From Pseudomonas amygdali (GTDB taxonomy: Bacteria; Pseudomonadota; Gammaproteobacteria; Pseudomonadales; Pseudomonadaceae): 41,271 nucleotides of DNA. The translations under genes were made by a program, and so were the position numbers. Below, one piece after another: positions 27,530 through 35,256 of this stretch (position 1 is its first letter; every line of letters begins with the position of its first letter). The stretch spans positions 1 to 41,271 of the forward strand of contig NZ_LKBW01000264.1 of the NCBI RefSeq assembly GCF_002699855.1. Direction: 5' to 3'. Below the pieces are notes generated by a model that ran no database searches, was not told the DNA's origin, and saw only the letters and a program-made list of their open reading frames with translations.

Positions 27530-27581
27530 GCGAAAGTTTTAATTCACAAAAACACTGATTTTAGAGAATTAAAACTTTCGC
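27530..27581. repeat. Perfect 16-bp inverted repeat with 20-bp spacer
   Basis: GCGAAAGTTTTAATTC (27530-27545) and GAATTAAAACTTTCGC (27566-27581) are exact complements. Related single copies follow: AAAACTGTCGCG at about 27640 and AGAGAATTAAAACT at 27675-27688, the latter an exact 14-base direct repeat of 27563-27576. The cluster looks like multiple binding sites for a recombinase, transposase or regulator, or a small palindromic element; I do not recognise it. Confidence 0.7.
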
Positions 27582-27659
27582 GGGAGCGTCACGGTTTTCG
27601 CGGCCTGCAGCCACGTTGAGAGGAATCGCAAAACTGTCGCGACCACCTAAAATGCCGAT

Positions 27660-27671
27660 CCGGACGGATAC
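27660..27671 (+). repeat. 12-bp copy of a putative IS66 right-end sequence
   Basis: CCGGACGGATAC here is repeated exactly at 28311-28322, where it lies about 30 bases beyond a TnpC stop codon, the place of an IS66 right end. Its complement, GTATCCGTCCGG, recalls the GTAAGC...-type IS66 termini. This copy has no transposase next to it on the same strand. Confidence 0.4.
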
Positions 27672-27739
27672 GATAGAGAATTAAAACTGTCTCAGCCAGT
27701 AACGACGCGGCTTTCACGTAGTTTTGTCAGCAACGGTGG

Positions 27740-28087
27740 CTAGTTAGTCGCCGCCAGATCGCGCTGGGCGCTCATCCAGGCTTGCAGCATGTCCATGATC
27801 GAGACGGCTTTTTCTTGCCGTATTCGGCGCCGTAAATCCAGTTCCAGGTCGCGGACTTCGCTCTCGATTTCGTACAACAACTGGATGTAACGCAGTGCTT
27901 GCTCAGCAAGCTTGCTTTTATTCGTAGCGTGTAGTTCGAAGAACTTGCGCCGCGCATGAGCCACGCAGCCAATCTCGGTCACGCCTAGTTCGAAGCTGGC
28001 TTTGTAATCGCCAAAATCATCGCAGACCAGCTTGCCCGGCCAGTCATTCAGGAAGTTGCGAGCGTGCTCTCCGGCGCGGCTAGGGGT
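27740..28087 (-). pseudogene. IS66-family TnpC transposase fragment (internal part)
   Basis: About 115 codons matching the middle of IS66 TnpC: SRAGEHARNFLNDW, PGKLVCDDFGDYKASFEL, GVTEIGCVAHARRKFFELH, and RRRIRQEKAVSIMDMLQAWM. It contains part of the catalytic region and its conserved AHARRKF. It breaks at both ends: the right side runs into unrelated sequence beyond about 28087 and the left side stops at TAG by 27740, well before the usual C-terminus. No TnpA/TnpB genes remain. Non-functional. Confidence 0.88.
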
Positions 28088-28187
28088 GCCTTTGCAGAAG
28101 CTTGAGCCGTGTGCTGGAAAACTCCCATGCAAGGTTCTTAGGGGTTGGACACGAGCAACTGCGTCTGACTACCCTACAACCAGATGC

Positions 28188-28280
28188 GGCCATGACCCGT
28201 ATGCGTATATGAAAGATGTTCTCACGCGCCTGCCGACGCATCGGGCGAGTGAGATTGGTCAGTTACTGCCGCATAACTGA
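28188..28280 (+). pseudogene. IS66-family TnpC C-terminus in opposite orientation
   Basis: The plus-strand frame reads GHDPYAYMKDVLTRLPTHRA followed by SEIGQLLPHN and a stop, the near-universal C-terminal tail of IS66 TnpC. The larger TnpC fragment next to it lies on the minus strand, so these come from two elements, or from one rearranged by inversion. Confidence 0.88.
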
Positions 28281-28310
28281 AAACCGGTTTAATTACGCGA
28301 GAAGGGATGC

Positions 28311-28322
28311 CCGGACGGATAC
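28311..28322 (+). mobile_element. Putative IS66 right terminus
   Basis: CCGGACGGATAC follows the TnpC tail by 30 bases. The coding remnant that begins directly after it suggests that the element inserted into another gene here. Confidence 0.45.
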
Positions 28323-28458
28323 CTTTGACGGGCTTTTTCCAAGGAAGGCTGATGCGGTTGCATTCGGTGAGGCCAAGCTTGCAGCGCTTGCCGGAAACCT
28401 GAAGAGACGTCAGGAAGGACTGCTAAGGCAACTACTGGAGTTGCAGAAATACGAATGA
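28323..28458 (+). pseudogene. C-terminal fragment of an unrecognised protein cut by IS66
   Basis: Right after the IS66 end the frame turns into protein-like sequence: TFDGLFPRKADAVAFGEAKL, then a helical tail with alternating charged and leucine residues (RRQEGLLRQLLELQKYE) and a stop. The composition suggests an amphipathic or coiled-coil end. The N-terminus is missing. I do not recognise the family. Confidence 0.5.
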
Positions 28459-28652
28459 GATTTACTTGGATAAAGCGTCTACAAGAGTAGGTAGCGGGTC
28501 TCTCCAGAATCGGAGGTGCATTTATGCCGACCCGTTGCCCGTGGACTCGCCAGCTATTCGTGGCACACGCAACCAGGCGGTAGCGGCACGAACAACACAT
28601 GCCTTGAGCAACAGTCACCCATTCACTGTGCCTAGAAAGCTCTTGGGATATA

Positions 28653-28770
28653 TTACCGGCTAACACGTGCGCTACGCACCCGCATATCCTCGATGCACGG
28701 TTCGCCGCGGCAGTCAAAGGCATTCCAAATGCGTTCCGGCCCAATGGCGTAGACCTCACCGCTCAGTAAG
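28653..28770 (-). pseudogene. Possible C-terminal fragment of an unknown gene
   Basis: The minus strand between a stop near 28772 and TAA at 28655-28653 reads GEVYAIGPERIWNAFDCRGE followed by PCIEDMRVRSARVSR, about 38 codons of protein-like composition with no start codon in a good position. It may be the tail of a gene of the adjacent catabolic cluster that was lost to rearrangement. Chance open frame is possible. The surrounding 28459-28652 shows nothing I can support. Confidence 0.3.
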
Positions 28771-28784
28771 GTCGCTCAACTGCC

Positions 28785-29087
28785 TCATGGCACCACATAA
28801 TCCACTTGGTGACGCGCCACCCGCAGCGCTCCCAGCTCTTGCTTCACCCGCAAGTGCTCCGGGTGTACAGCGTAATTGGCCAATGCCTGTTCGGACTCGA
28901 ACTCGGTGTAGAGCACGACATCACAGGCGTAATCAATACGGCTAATGTCCACCCCCACCTCGATTTTAATCAGGCCTGGAATCCGGCCTGCGAGGCCCTC
29001 GAAACAAGCATTGAGAAACATGCAGGCCTTACGATTTGCTTGCGGGGTTTCTCCCGCCAGATTCCACATTACGATGTGCTTGATCAT
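28785..29087 (-). CDS. Dabb (dimeric alpha-beta barrel) domain protein
   Basis: 100 residues, a single stress-responsive A/B-barrel domain. It begins MIKHIVMWNLAGETP with the usual histidine in strand 1 and has the central EVGVDI and YTEFESEQALANYAVHPEHL, which are family signatures. The start follows a strong AAGGAGG. Dabb proteins form dimers with a hydrophobic cavity; some act on aromatic polyketides or small phenolics, most are uncharacterised. As the promoter-distal gene of the ABC/dehydrogenase/dioxygenase cluster, 36 bases after the permease, it may bind or isomerise a pathway intermediate. Confidence 0.85.
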   Translation of the reverse strand: MIKHIVMWNLAGETPQANRKACMFLNACFEGLAGRIPGLIKIEVGVDISRIDYACDVVLYTEFESEQALANYAVHPEHLRVKQELGALRVARHQVDYVVP

Positions 29088-29123
29088 TGAGGCCTCCTTG
29101 CGGTGCTGTCCAGGCTTGGCATA

Positions 29124-30314
29124 TCAACCCTTGTTTTTTTGATAGACGTCGACGAAAACCGCTGCGAGCAACACGGCGCCCTTAATCATTTGCTGGTAGT
29201 CGATGCCGATGCCCATGATCGACATACCGTTGTTGAGCACGCCCATGATGAAGGCGCCGATCACTACACCGACCACCTTGCCTACACCGCCCGACGCCGA
29301 TGCACCGCCGATGAACACGGCAGCGATTACGTCCAGTTCAAAACCGGTGCCCCCCCGGGGGGGCGCGCTGTTGAGGCGTGCGACGAAGATCAGTCCGGCC
29401 ACGGCAGCCAGCACGCCCATGTTGACGAAGGCAAAGAAGGTCACCTGCGAGGCATTGATGCCCGAGAGTTTGGAGGCCTTCAGGTTGCCGCCCACCGCGT
29501 AGACCCAGCGCCCGATGACAGTACGGTTCATTACAAAGGTGTAGACGCCAATCAGCACGCTCATGATCACCATAACCGTCGGAATGCCGCGGTAGGTCGA
29601 CAGTAGGTAGCAGAAGTACAGAATGAGAGCAGTCACTACACCATTCTTGAGCACAAACACAGCCAACGGCGCGACCACGCTACCGCTACGTACCGTGCGT
29701 CGGCGGCTACGGTATTCAACGACGCAGAACAGTGCGGCCACCGCCGCGCCCAGCAGCAGCGATGTCAGGCGCAAACTGTCATTGGCTAGTAGCTCTGGAA
29801 TAAAGCCCGAGCTCAGCGCGGTAAAGCTCGGTGGAAACGGCCCAATGGATTGCCCTTGAGAAATAGCGATGGTGGCTCCACGGAAAATTAGCATTCCGGC
29901 CAACGTCACGATAAAAGACGGCATACGCCAAACGGCCACCCAGTAGCCTTGGGCAGCCCCGATCAGGCCACCGGCAATCAGACAGATGACGGTCACGCTG
30001 AAGAAATCCATGTTGTACTGCACCATCAGTACCGCAGCAATGGAGCCGATCACGCCCACCACCGAGCCGACCGATAGGTCGATGTGTCCGCACACAATCA
30101 CCATCAGCATGCCGAGCGCCATAACCACGATGTAGCTGTTTTGCAACAGTAGGTTGGTCAGGTTTAACGGCTGCATCAAGGCGCCGTCGGTAGCCACCTG
30201 GAAGAAGATCATGATGACGATCAAAGACGCCAGCAGTCCGTACTCACGGGCGCCGCGTTTGAAAGAGGCCATCGCCGCAGGTTGGGATGAGTGAGGCAAA
30301 CTGACTTCGCTCAC
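29124..30314 (-). CDS. mmsB: Sugar ABC transporter permease, MmsB/GguB (xylose) type
   Basis: 396 residues with about ten or more hydrophobic helices. It starts at GTG, overlapping the ATPase stop (GTGA). Hallmarks are ALGMLMVIVCGHIDLSVGSV, GYWVAVWRMPSFIVTLAGML, and the conserved region NSAPPRGGTGFELDVIAAVF followed by IGGASASGGVG, typical of ribose/xylose-class permeases; it forms a homodimer. The GTGFELD block is encoded next to an unbroken 7C-7G tract. It completes a ChvE-MmsA-MmsB importer. Confidence 0.92.
   Translation of the reverse strand: MSEVSLPHSSQPAAMASFKRGAREYGLLASLIVIMIFFQVATDGALMQPLNLTNLLLQNSYIVVMALGMLMVIVCGHIDLSVGSVVGVIGSIAAVLMVQYNMDFFSVTVICLIAGGLIGAAQGYWVAVWRMPSFIVTLAGMLIFRGATIAISQGQSIGPFPPSFTALSSGFIPELLANDSLRLTSLLLGAAVAALFCVVEYRSRRRTVRSGSVVAPLAVFVLKNGVVTALILYFCYLLSTYRGIPTVMVIMSVLIGVYTFVMNRTVIGRWVYAVGGNLKASKLSGINASQVTFFAFVNMGVLAAVAGLIFVARLNSAPPRGGTGFELDVIAAVFIGGASASGGVGKVVGVVIGAFIMGVLNNGMSIMGIGIDYQQMIKGAVLLAAVFVDVYQKNKG
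29350..29363. repeat. 7C-7G homopolymer palindrome inside the permease gene
   Basis: Seven C followed by seven G encode the Pro-Pro-Arg-Gly-Gly part of a conserved loop. Such a tract is prone to strand slippage; in this copy the frame is intact. Confidence 0.85.
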
Positions 30315-31846
30315 TGGATCACCTCGTTTTTCATGATTGCTTGCATTATTTTTTCCTGGGACGCCTCGGCAATCGTAAACTCGCCCACGAAACGGCCTTC
30401 ATTCAACACATAGATGCGGTCGCAGGTGCCGAGCAGTTCTGCCATTTCTGAAGAAATCATGACAACGCACCTGCCCTCGCTGACCACTTGATTGACCACG
30501 GCATAGATTTCATATTTGGCGCCTACATCTATACCCCGGGTGGGCTCATCGAGAATCAGCACTTTGGGGTCGGAGAACAACCATTTGCCTAAGACGACCT
30601 TCTGTTGGTTCCCGCCCGAGAGCGTCTCCACGGATTGTTCAACGTTGGGACTGCGAATGTGCAGGCGCGAACGAAAGTCCTGGGCCACGGCGGTTTCGGC
30701 CAGACCATTCATCACCCAACGTTTGGAGACAGCCGCCAAGTTCGCCATGCTGGTATTGCGGGTAATGCTGTCACCCAACACCAAGCCGGCGTCCTTGCGG
30801 TCTTCGGTGGCGTAGGCCAGCCCAAGGTCAATGGCCTTGCGCACGGTGCGCACATCGACTTCCCTGCCTTCCAAACGCGCCGTGCCGCGAAAGTGAGTAC
30901 CGTAGGAGCGGCCGAACACGCTCATGGCCAGTTCGGTACGGCCGGCCCCCATGAGCCCGGCAATGCCGACGACCTCGCCACGCCGTACATGGAAACGAAC
31001 ATCGCGGATACGATCACGGCCGGGCTGGTCGGGGTCCCCGACCGACCAGCCTTCGACCTCGAACAACACCTCGCCGATATTTGGCACTCGTGTGGGATAG
31101 CGGTCCGACAACTCCCGCCCGACCATGGAGCGGATCACCCGTGTTTCGTCGATGGGTTCGGCACGGCAGTCGATGACATCCACCGTCCTGCCGTCGCGAA
31201 TCACCGTGATTTCGTCCGCTACCCGTCCGATCTCGTTGAGTTTGTGCGAAATAATGATGGAGGTGATGCCGCGTCCCTTGAGCTCCAGCATCAGTGCCAG
31301 CAGGGTGTCGCTGTCCTGTTCATTCAGGCTGGCTGTGGGCTCGTCAAGAATCAGCAGGCGCACATCTTTGGCCAGCGCCTTGGCGATCTCGACCATTTGT
31401 TGCTGGCCGATACTCAGGCTAGCCACAAGCGTCTGGGACGGCACTTTCAGCCCCACGCGGTTGAGCAGTTCGCGGGCGCGCCGATGCGCCCTGTCCCAGT
31501 CGATCACGCCGCGGGTGGCTATCTCGTTGCCCAGAAAAAGGTTTTCGGTCACCGACAACATTGGCACCAGGGCCAGCTCTTGGTGAATGATGCAAATGCC
31601 CAGGGCCTCGCTGTCGCGCAGATTGTAGAAGGTGCGCGCCTGACCGTCGAAGAGCACCTCACCCTCGAAGCTGCCGTGCGGATACACGCCGCTGAGAATT
31701 TTCATCAAGGTTGACTTGCCTGCGCCGTTTTCGCCACAGATGGCATGGATGTCGCCTTCATCCACCTTGAGGCTCACGCAGGTCAGCGCTTTGACCTCAC
31801 CGAAACTCTTCTGGATGTTGCGCATGTCGAGAATTGTTTTAGTCAT
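30311..31846 (-). CDS. mmsA: Sugar ABC transporter ATP-binding protein, MmsA/GguA (duplicated ATPase)
   Basis: 511 residues made of two ABC domains, normal for ribose/xylose-type importers. The first has Walker A GENGAGKSTLMKIL, signature LSIGQQQM and Walker B LLILDEPTASLNEQD. The second has a degenerate P-loop region GLMGAGRTELAMSVFG, signature LSGGNQQKVVLGKWL and Walker B VLILDEPTRGIDVG. GGGAG precedes the ATG. It lies behind a strong intercistronic hairpin that separates it from the binding-protein gene and overlaps the permease gene. Substrate as for the binding protein: a monosaccharide, sugar acid or cyclitol. Confidence 0.93.
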   Translation of the reverse strand: MTKTILDMRNIQKSFGEVKALTCVSLKVDEGDIHAICGENGAGKSTLMKILSGVYPHGSFEGEVLFDGQARTFYNLRDSEALGICIIHQELALVPMLSVTENLFLGNEIATRGVIDWDRAHRRARELLNRVGLKVPSQTLVASLSIGQQQMVEIAKALAKDVRLLILDEPTASLNEQDSDTLLALMLELKGRGITSIIISHKLNEIGRVADEITVIRDGRTVDVIDCRAEPIDETRVIRSMVGRELSDRYPTRVPNIGEVLFEVEGWSVGDPDQPGRDRIRDVRFHVRRGEVVGIAGLMGAGRTELAMSVFGRSYGTHFRGTARLEGREVDVRTVRKAIDLGLAYATEDRKDAGLVLGDSITRNTSMANLAAVSKRWVMNGLAETAVAQDFRSRLHIRSPNVEQSVETLSGGNQQKVVLGKWLFSDPKVLILDEPTRGIDVGAKYEIYAVVNQVVSEGRCVVMISSEMAELLGTCDRIYVLNEGRFVGEFTIAEASQEKIMQAIMKNEVIQ

Positions 31847-31865
31847 GATCGTTCTCCCGCCCGAC

Positions 31866-31885
31866 CACGGTCGTCAGCGACCGTG
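31866..31885. promoter_or_regulatory. Intercistronic hairpin between binding-protein and ATPase genes
   Basis: CACGGTCG and CGACCGTG form a perfect 8-bp stem with a 4-base loop. Stem-loops at this place often protect the upstream binding-protein mRNA from 3' decay and lower downstream expression. There is no T-run, so full termination is unlikely. Confidence 0.65.
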
Positions 31886-31899
31886 CTCTGTACACTTAA

Positions 31900-32970
31900 C
31901 TAGCGCAACTGTTCCAGGGTGTAGAAGTGAGCGTCGTCGACAAGAATTTTTTGCCAGTTGCTGCGATCCACCAGCTGAGGGGTGAGCAATTGGGTGGGCA
32001 CGATCATTGAGCCGTTGTTGTAGGACTTGGAGTCATTGACCGTTACTGCCTTGCCCGTTAGCTCGGCGTCGACCATCTGTGCCGCCGTACACGCCAGCGC
32101 ACGGGTGTCTTTGAAGATAGTCGAGGACTGATTGCCCGCGATGATCGACTTGACGCTGGACACTTCAGCGTCCTGGCCTGTCACAATCGGCATGGCCGAG
32201 GTGCCGCTGCCATAGCCCACACTGAGCAGCGAGGAAACCACGCCATTGGCGATCTGGTCATTCATCGCCAGCACCGCATCCAGGTGCGCGTTGCCATAGA
32301 AGGCGCTCAACAGGTTGTCCATTCGCGACTGAGCCAAGGCACCATCCCAGTTGGGTGTGGCGGTCTTGTCCATGTCAATCTGACCACTGCGAACCACCAG
32401 TTTGCCACTGTCGATAAAGGGCTTGAGCTGCGACATCACCCCGGCGTACACCACGTGCGCGTTATTGTCGTCGGTGGAGCCCGCGAAAATTTCCAGATTG
32501 AACGGGCCTTTACCCTGCTTGAGCGTCAGCGAGTCGACAATAGACTGCCCCTGCAGCACGCCCGTGCGGTAGTTATCGAAAGTGACGTAGTAATCAAAGT
32601 CCTTGGAGTTACGGATCAGGCGATCATAGGAAATGACCTTGATACCTTTATCTCTGGCCTGTTTGAGCACGTCAGCCATGGTCGTGCCGTCGATCGGCGC
32701 AATGATCAGCGCTTTCACGCCCTTGACCATCATGTTTTCGATTTGCGAGAGCTGAGTCGGTGCTTCGTACTGGGCGTACTGAAGGTCGGTATCGTAACCG
32801 AGTTTTTTTAGAGAGTCAACGATACTGCTACCGTCCGAAACCCACCGTGCCTCGGTCTTAGAGGGCAGCGCGATACCTATGGTGCCTTTGGTATTGGCGT
32901 CTTGTTTGGAGCAAGCCGCCACGGCCAGCCCTAATGCCACGGTTGCGATCAGCTTGATGATTTTGTGCAT
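31900..32970 (-). CDS. chvE: ChvE-like sugar-binding periplasmic protein
   Basis: 356 residues. Here it starts with a lipoprotein-type signal (LATVALGLAVAAC-like region with lipobox LAVAAC at about residue 20), so it may be membrane-tethered. The body follows ChvE closely as I remember it: LSQIENMMVKGVKALIIAPIDG, KGIKVISYDRLIRNS, YYVTFDNYRTGVLQGQSI, and VTGQDAEVSSVKSIIAGNQ. ChvE proteins bind aldoses, sugar acids and some glycosides; in Agrobacterium ChvE also signals plant sugars with phenolics. It is followed by MmsA/MmsB genes and preceded by dehydrogenase genes, so it feeds the oxidation steps encoded in the same operon. Confidence 0.88.
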   Translation of the reverse strand: MHKIIKLIATVALGLAVAACSKQDANTKGTIGIALPSKTEARWVSDGSSIVDSLKKLGYDTDLQYAQYEAPTQLSQIENMMVKGVKALIIAPIDGTTMADVLKQARDKGIKVISYDRLIRNSKDFDYYVTFDNYRTGVLQGQSIVDSLTLKQGKGPFNLEIFAGSTDDNNAHVVYAGVMSQLKPFIDSGKLVVRSGQIDMDKTATPNWDGALAQSRMDNLLSAFYGNAHLDAVLAMNDQIANGVVSSLLSVGYGSGTSAMPIVTGQDAEVSSVKSIIAGNQSSTIFKDTRALACTAAQMVDAELTGKAVTVNDSKSYNNGSMIVPTQLLTPQLVDRSNWQKILVDDAHFYTLEQLR

Positions 32971-33074
32971 GATGTCCCCGGTTTTTTGTTGTTGTCATTT
33001 CTCGGGGCCGCAACATCCCGACCAATCCTTGCTAGGGTCAGAGAGAAGTTGATACCCGTCAGGACTGCAGGTGG

Positions 33075-34166
33075 TTACCAGGCCAAGCGAACTTCCTGGC
33101 CGTTGGCATCAGCGGACTCGAACAGTGCTTCGAGGATCACGTTGATGTTGTGCGCTTGGGTAGCCGGTACATTCGACGGCTCGCCAGTGCGCAGCGCTTT
33201 GACGAACGCGGCCGCCTCCCGGTCGAAGTATACCGGGTTGCCAATCTCCGCGACTTCTGGCGAGTAGACGGTCTTGCGCACCGCCCAGATCTCCGGGAAG
33301 CTGTTCTCGCTCCAGTGCGTCCAGCCCTGGGGATGACCGTTCTTGCCATCGTGATAAAGCTTGTACGAAGCCGGCATCGGCGTGGAGTGCAGAGTGCCGT
33401 TGGTACCATAGGCAGTGATGTCCCAGCTCTCGGTCCAGGGCGTCGGGTCCCACGACATAAAGTCGATGGTGACTAGTTTGTCGTCATAGTTGAGCACCGC
33501 GCCGACCGCATCCTCGCGCGCCGAATCGCTCATCTGTCCGGCAAATTTGGTGATACGTGCATTCACCGAGTTGGGCTTGCCGAAGTGCAGGAGAATCCTG
33601 TCGATAGTGTGGCAACCAATCACGTAGAACGCCCCGCCGCGATCACCGGGCTGTTTCATATGGTTGCTGTCGGCCTCGTCGTGGGAGCAGCCGGCATGGG
33701 CACGCACCTGTAACACTTTGCCGATCTCACCGTTCTGCAACACCTGCTGCATTTTTTCCACTGACGGTGCGTACCGCCAGCAGTAACCCACCTGGAACAG
33801 GCCGCCAGTGCTTTGCACCGCGTCCACGATTCGCTGGGTGTCGTGGCTGCCACGCCCGGCCGGTTTCTCACACAGCACCGCCTTGCCGGCCTTGAGCGCC
33901 TCGATGGCCCAGTCGGCCATCAGATAGCTCTTGGGGTGTACTAGCACCACGTGCACATTGGGGTCGGCCAGAATCTCTTCCTTGCTCCGGGCCTCCAAGC
34001 CCAGCGCATCACAGAAAGGCGCCAGCAAAGGGCTTTCATCGTAGGCCCCAAGAAAATGTGCATCGGTAATACGCTGGAAGGCTTTGACTCTTCCAGATGT
34101 ATGTGGATGGGTGATGCCAAGGCAGGCGACGCCGATTTTAGTACCACTTTCAAGTTTGTAGGACAT
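33075..34166 (-). CDS. Gfo/Idh/MocA-family oxidoreductase
   Basis: 363 residues; CAGGAG lies before the ATG. The N-terminal Rossmann domain shows IGVACLGITHPHTSGRVKAF, in which the usual GxGxxG is replaced by a histidine-containing loop, and the EKP motif (LCEKPAGRGS) that contacts the nicotinamide and the substrate. The C-terminal domain carries GGAFYVIGCHTIDRILLHFG, with the D/H pair used in hydride transfer. The long LGITHPHTSGR start is a recurring variant in enzymes acting on glycosides or sugar acids. In context it probably oxidises a hydroxyl of the imported sugar or cyclitol. Confidence 0.88.
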   Translation of the reverse strand: MSYKLESGTKIGVACLGITHPHTSGRVKAFQRITDAHFLGAYDESPLLAPFCDALGLEARSKEEILADPNVHVVLVHPKSYLMADWAIEALKAGKAVLCEKPAGRGSHDTQRIVDAVQSTGGLFQVGYCWRYAPSVEKMQQVLQNGEIGKVLQVRAHAGCSHDEADSNHMKQPGDRGGAFYVIGCHTIDRILLHFGKPNSVNARITKFAGQMSDSAREDAVGAVLNYDDKLVTIDFMSWDPTPWTESWDITAYGTNGTLHSTPMPASYKLYHDGKNGHPQGWTHWSENSFPEIWAVRKTVYSPEVAEIGNPVYFDREAAAFVKALRTGEPSNVPATQAHNINVILEALFESADANGQEVRLAW

Positions 34167-34202
34167 GATGCTCTCCTGATGTTCTGTCGAGGGTGGAGCC
34201 GA

Positions 34203-35198
34203 TTACAGCCGTACCGCGCGACCGGTCTTGACCGACTCAACCGCCGCGTCGGCCAGGCGTAGAGCCTGAAGGCCGTCCTGCACCGTGGTTGGCATGGGCT
34301 TGCCATGGGCCAAGGCATCGATGTAGGCATCGAGTTCGGCTTTGTAGGCCTGCTGATAACGCTCCAGGAAAAAGTTGAGCAACGGCTCTCGGGCGTCCGT
34401 GACGTCTTCGCTCCAGCGACGAATGGTGGTGGGGCGCAGGTTATCCATTTGCAGCATGCCCTTGGAGCCGAACACCTCGATGCGCTGGTCATAGCCATAC
34501 ACACAGTGGCGGCTGTTGTTGATGTGGCACTGCTTTCCTGACGCGGTCTGCATCTGCACCATGGCGGTGTCGTAGTCGTCATGGCGCTGCATCAGCGGTG
34601 CGTCGATGAGGCGACTACCGACAGCCGACAGCTCGACCAGCTCTTCGCCCAACAGCCAGCGACCGATGTCCAGATCATGGATGGTCATGTCGCGAAAGAT
34701 GCCGCCTGAGCTCATAATGTAGTCTTCGGGAGCCAGGCCCGGGTCACGGCTGCTGATGATGACCTGGCGCACCTCGCCAATGTCGCCAGCGTCGATGGCA
34801 GCGCGCATTTGGGCAAAGGTGTTTTCGAAACGGCGGTTGAACGCCAGCATCACTCGGCCATTGAGGCGCTCGACTTCCTCGACCGCCGCAACGCTCTTGG
34901 CCATGTCCAGATCGATGGGTTTCTCACACAGCACTGCCTTGCCTTGGCGCACGGCGCGCAGCATCAGGTTGATATGCGTGTGGGTCGGGGTGCCAATAAC
35001 AATGGCGGCCACGTCGGGGCGGTCGATGGCCGCCTCGCAGTCGGTCATGGCTTCGGCCCCTAACTCCCCCGCCAAGCGCGCTGCGGCATCGGCAAAAGGG
35101 TCCGCGACTGCGACCAAGGTGGCAAACTTGCTCAAGGCCACGTTGGCCGCGTGGATTTTACCAATACGCCCCGCGCCAAGCACTGCGATACCTACCAT
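34203..35198 (-). CDS. Inositol 2-dehydrogenase-like (IolG) Gfo/Idh/MocA oxidoreductase
   Basis: 331 residues from ATG 35198, eight bases behind GGAG; ATG 35219 would add seven unusual residues. It has the canonical start VGIAVLGAGRIGKIHAANVA, GTPTHTHINLM, LCEKPIDLD, and SGGIFRDMTIHDLDIGRWLL with the catalytic Asp/His. The last stretch is very close to IolG enzymes, which oxidise myo- or scyllo-inositol to the keto form with NAD+. The actual substrate may be another cyclitol or sugar. It lies 36 bases upstream of the second dehydrogenase gene and surely shares its transcript. Confidence 0.88.
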   Translation of the reverse strand: MVGIAVLGAGRIGKIHAANVALSKFATLVAVADPFADAAARLAGELGAEAMTDCEAAIDRPDVAAIVIGTPTHTHINLMLRAVRQGKAVLCEKPIDLDMAKSVAAVEEVERLNGRVMLAFNRRFENTFAQMRAAIDAGDIGEVRQVIISSRDPGLAPEDYIMSSGGIFRDMTIHDLDIGRWLLGEELVELSAVGSRLIDAPLMQRHDDYDTAMVQMQTASGKQCHINNSRHCVYGYDQRIEVFGSKGMLQMDNLRPTTIRRWSEDVTDAREPLLNFFLERYQQAYKAELDAYIDALAHGKPMPTTVQDGLQALRLADAAVESVKTGRAVRL

Positions 35199-35256
35199 GT
35201 CCAATTCTCCAGCATGCAATTATTAGTTGTTGTAATCAGCCAAGAGGGGATGCAAG

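Larger units (their letters stand above)
27314..27739. other. Gene-free stretch with repeats between the lyase-family gene and IS66 debris
   Basis: No convincing coding frame on either strand. The left 200 bases show nothing I can name. The right half holds several related motifs of the form AATTAAAACTTTCGC in both orientations and an IS66-end-like 12-mer; these are listed separately. Probably the border of one or more mobile elements. Confidence 0.5.

Noticed and set aside
28289..28759. 156-codon minus-strand frame in the IS debris
   Set aside because: It runs antisense through a better plus-strand fragment and has no recognisable motif or codon bias.
27314..28784. CRISPR-like array suggested by repeated AATTAAAACT motifs
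   Set aside because: Repeats are few, in mixed orientation and irregularly spaced, and no cas genes are nearby.
30605..31714. 369-codon plus-strand frame opposite the MmsA gene
   Set aside because: Antisense shadow of an ATPase with complete Walker and signature motifs on the minus strand.
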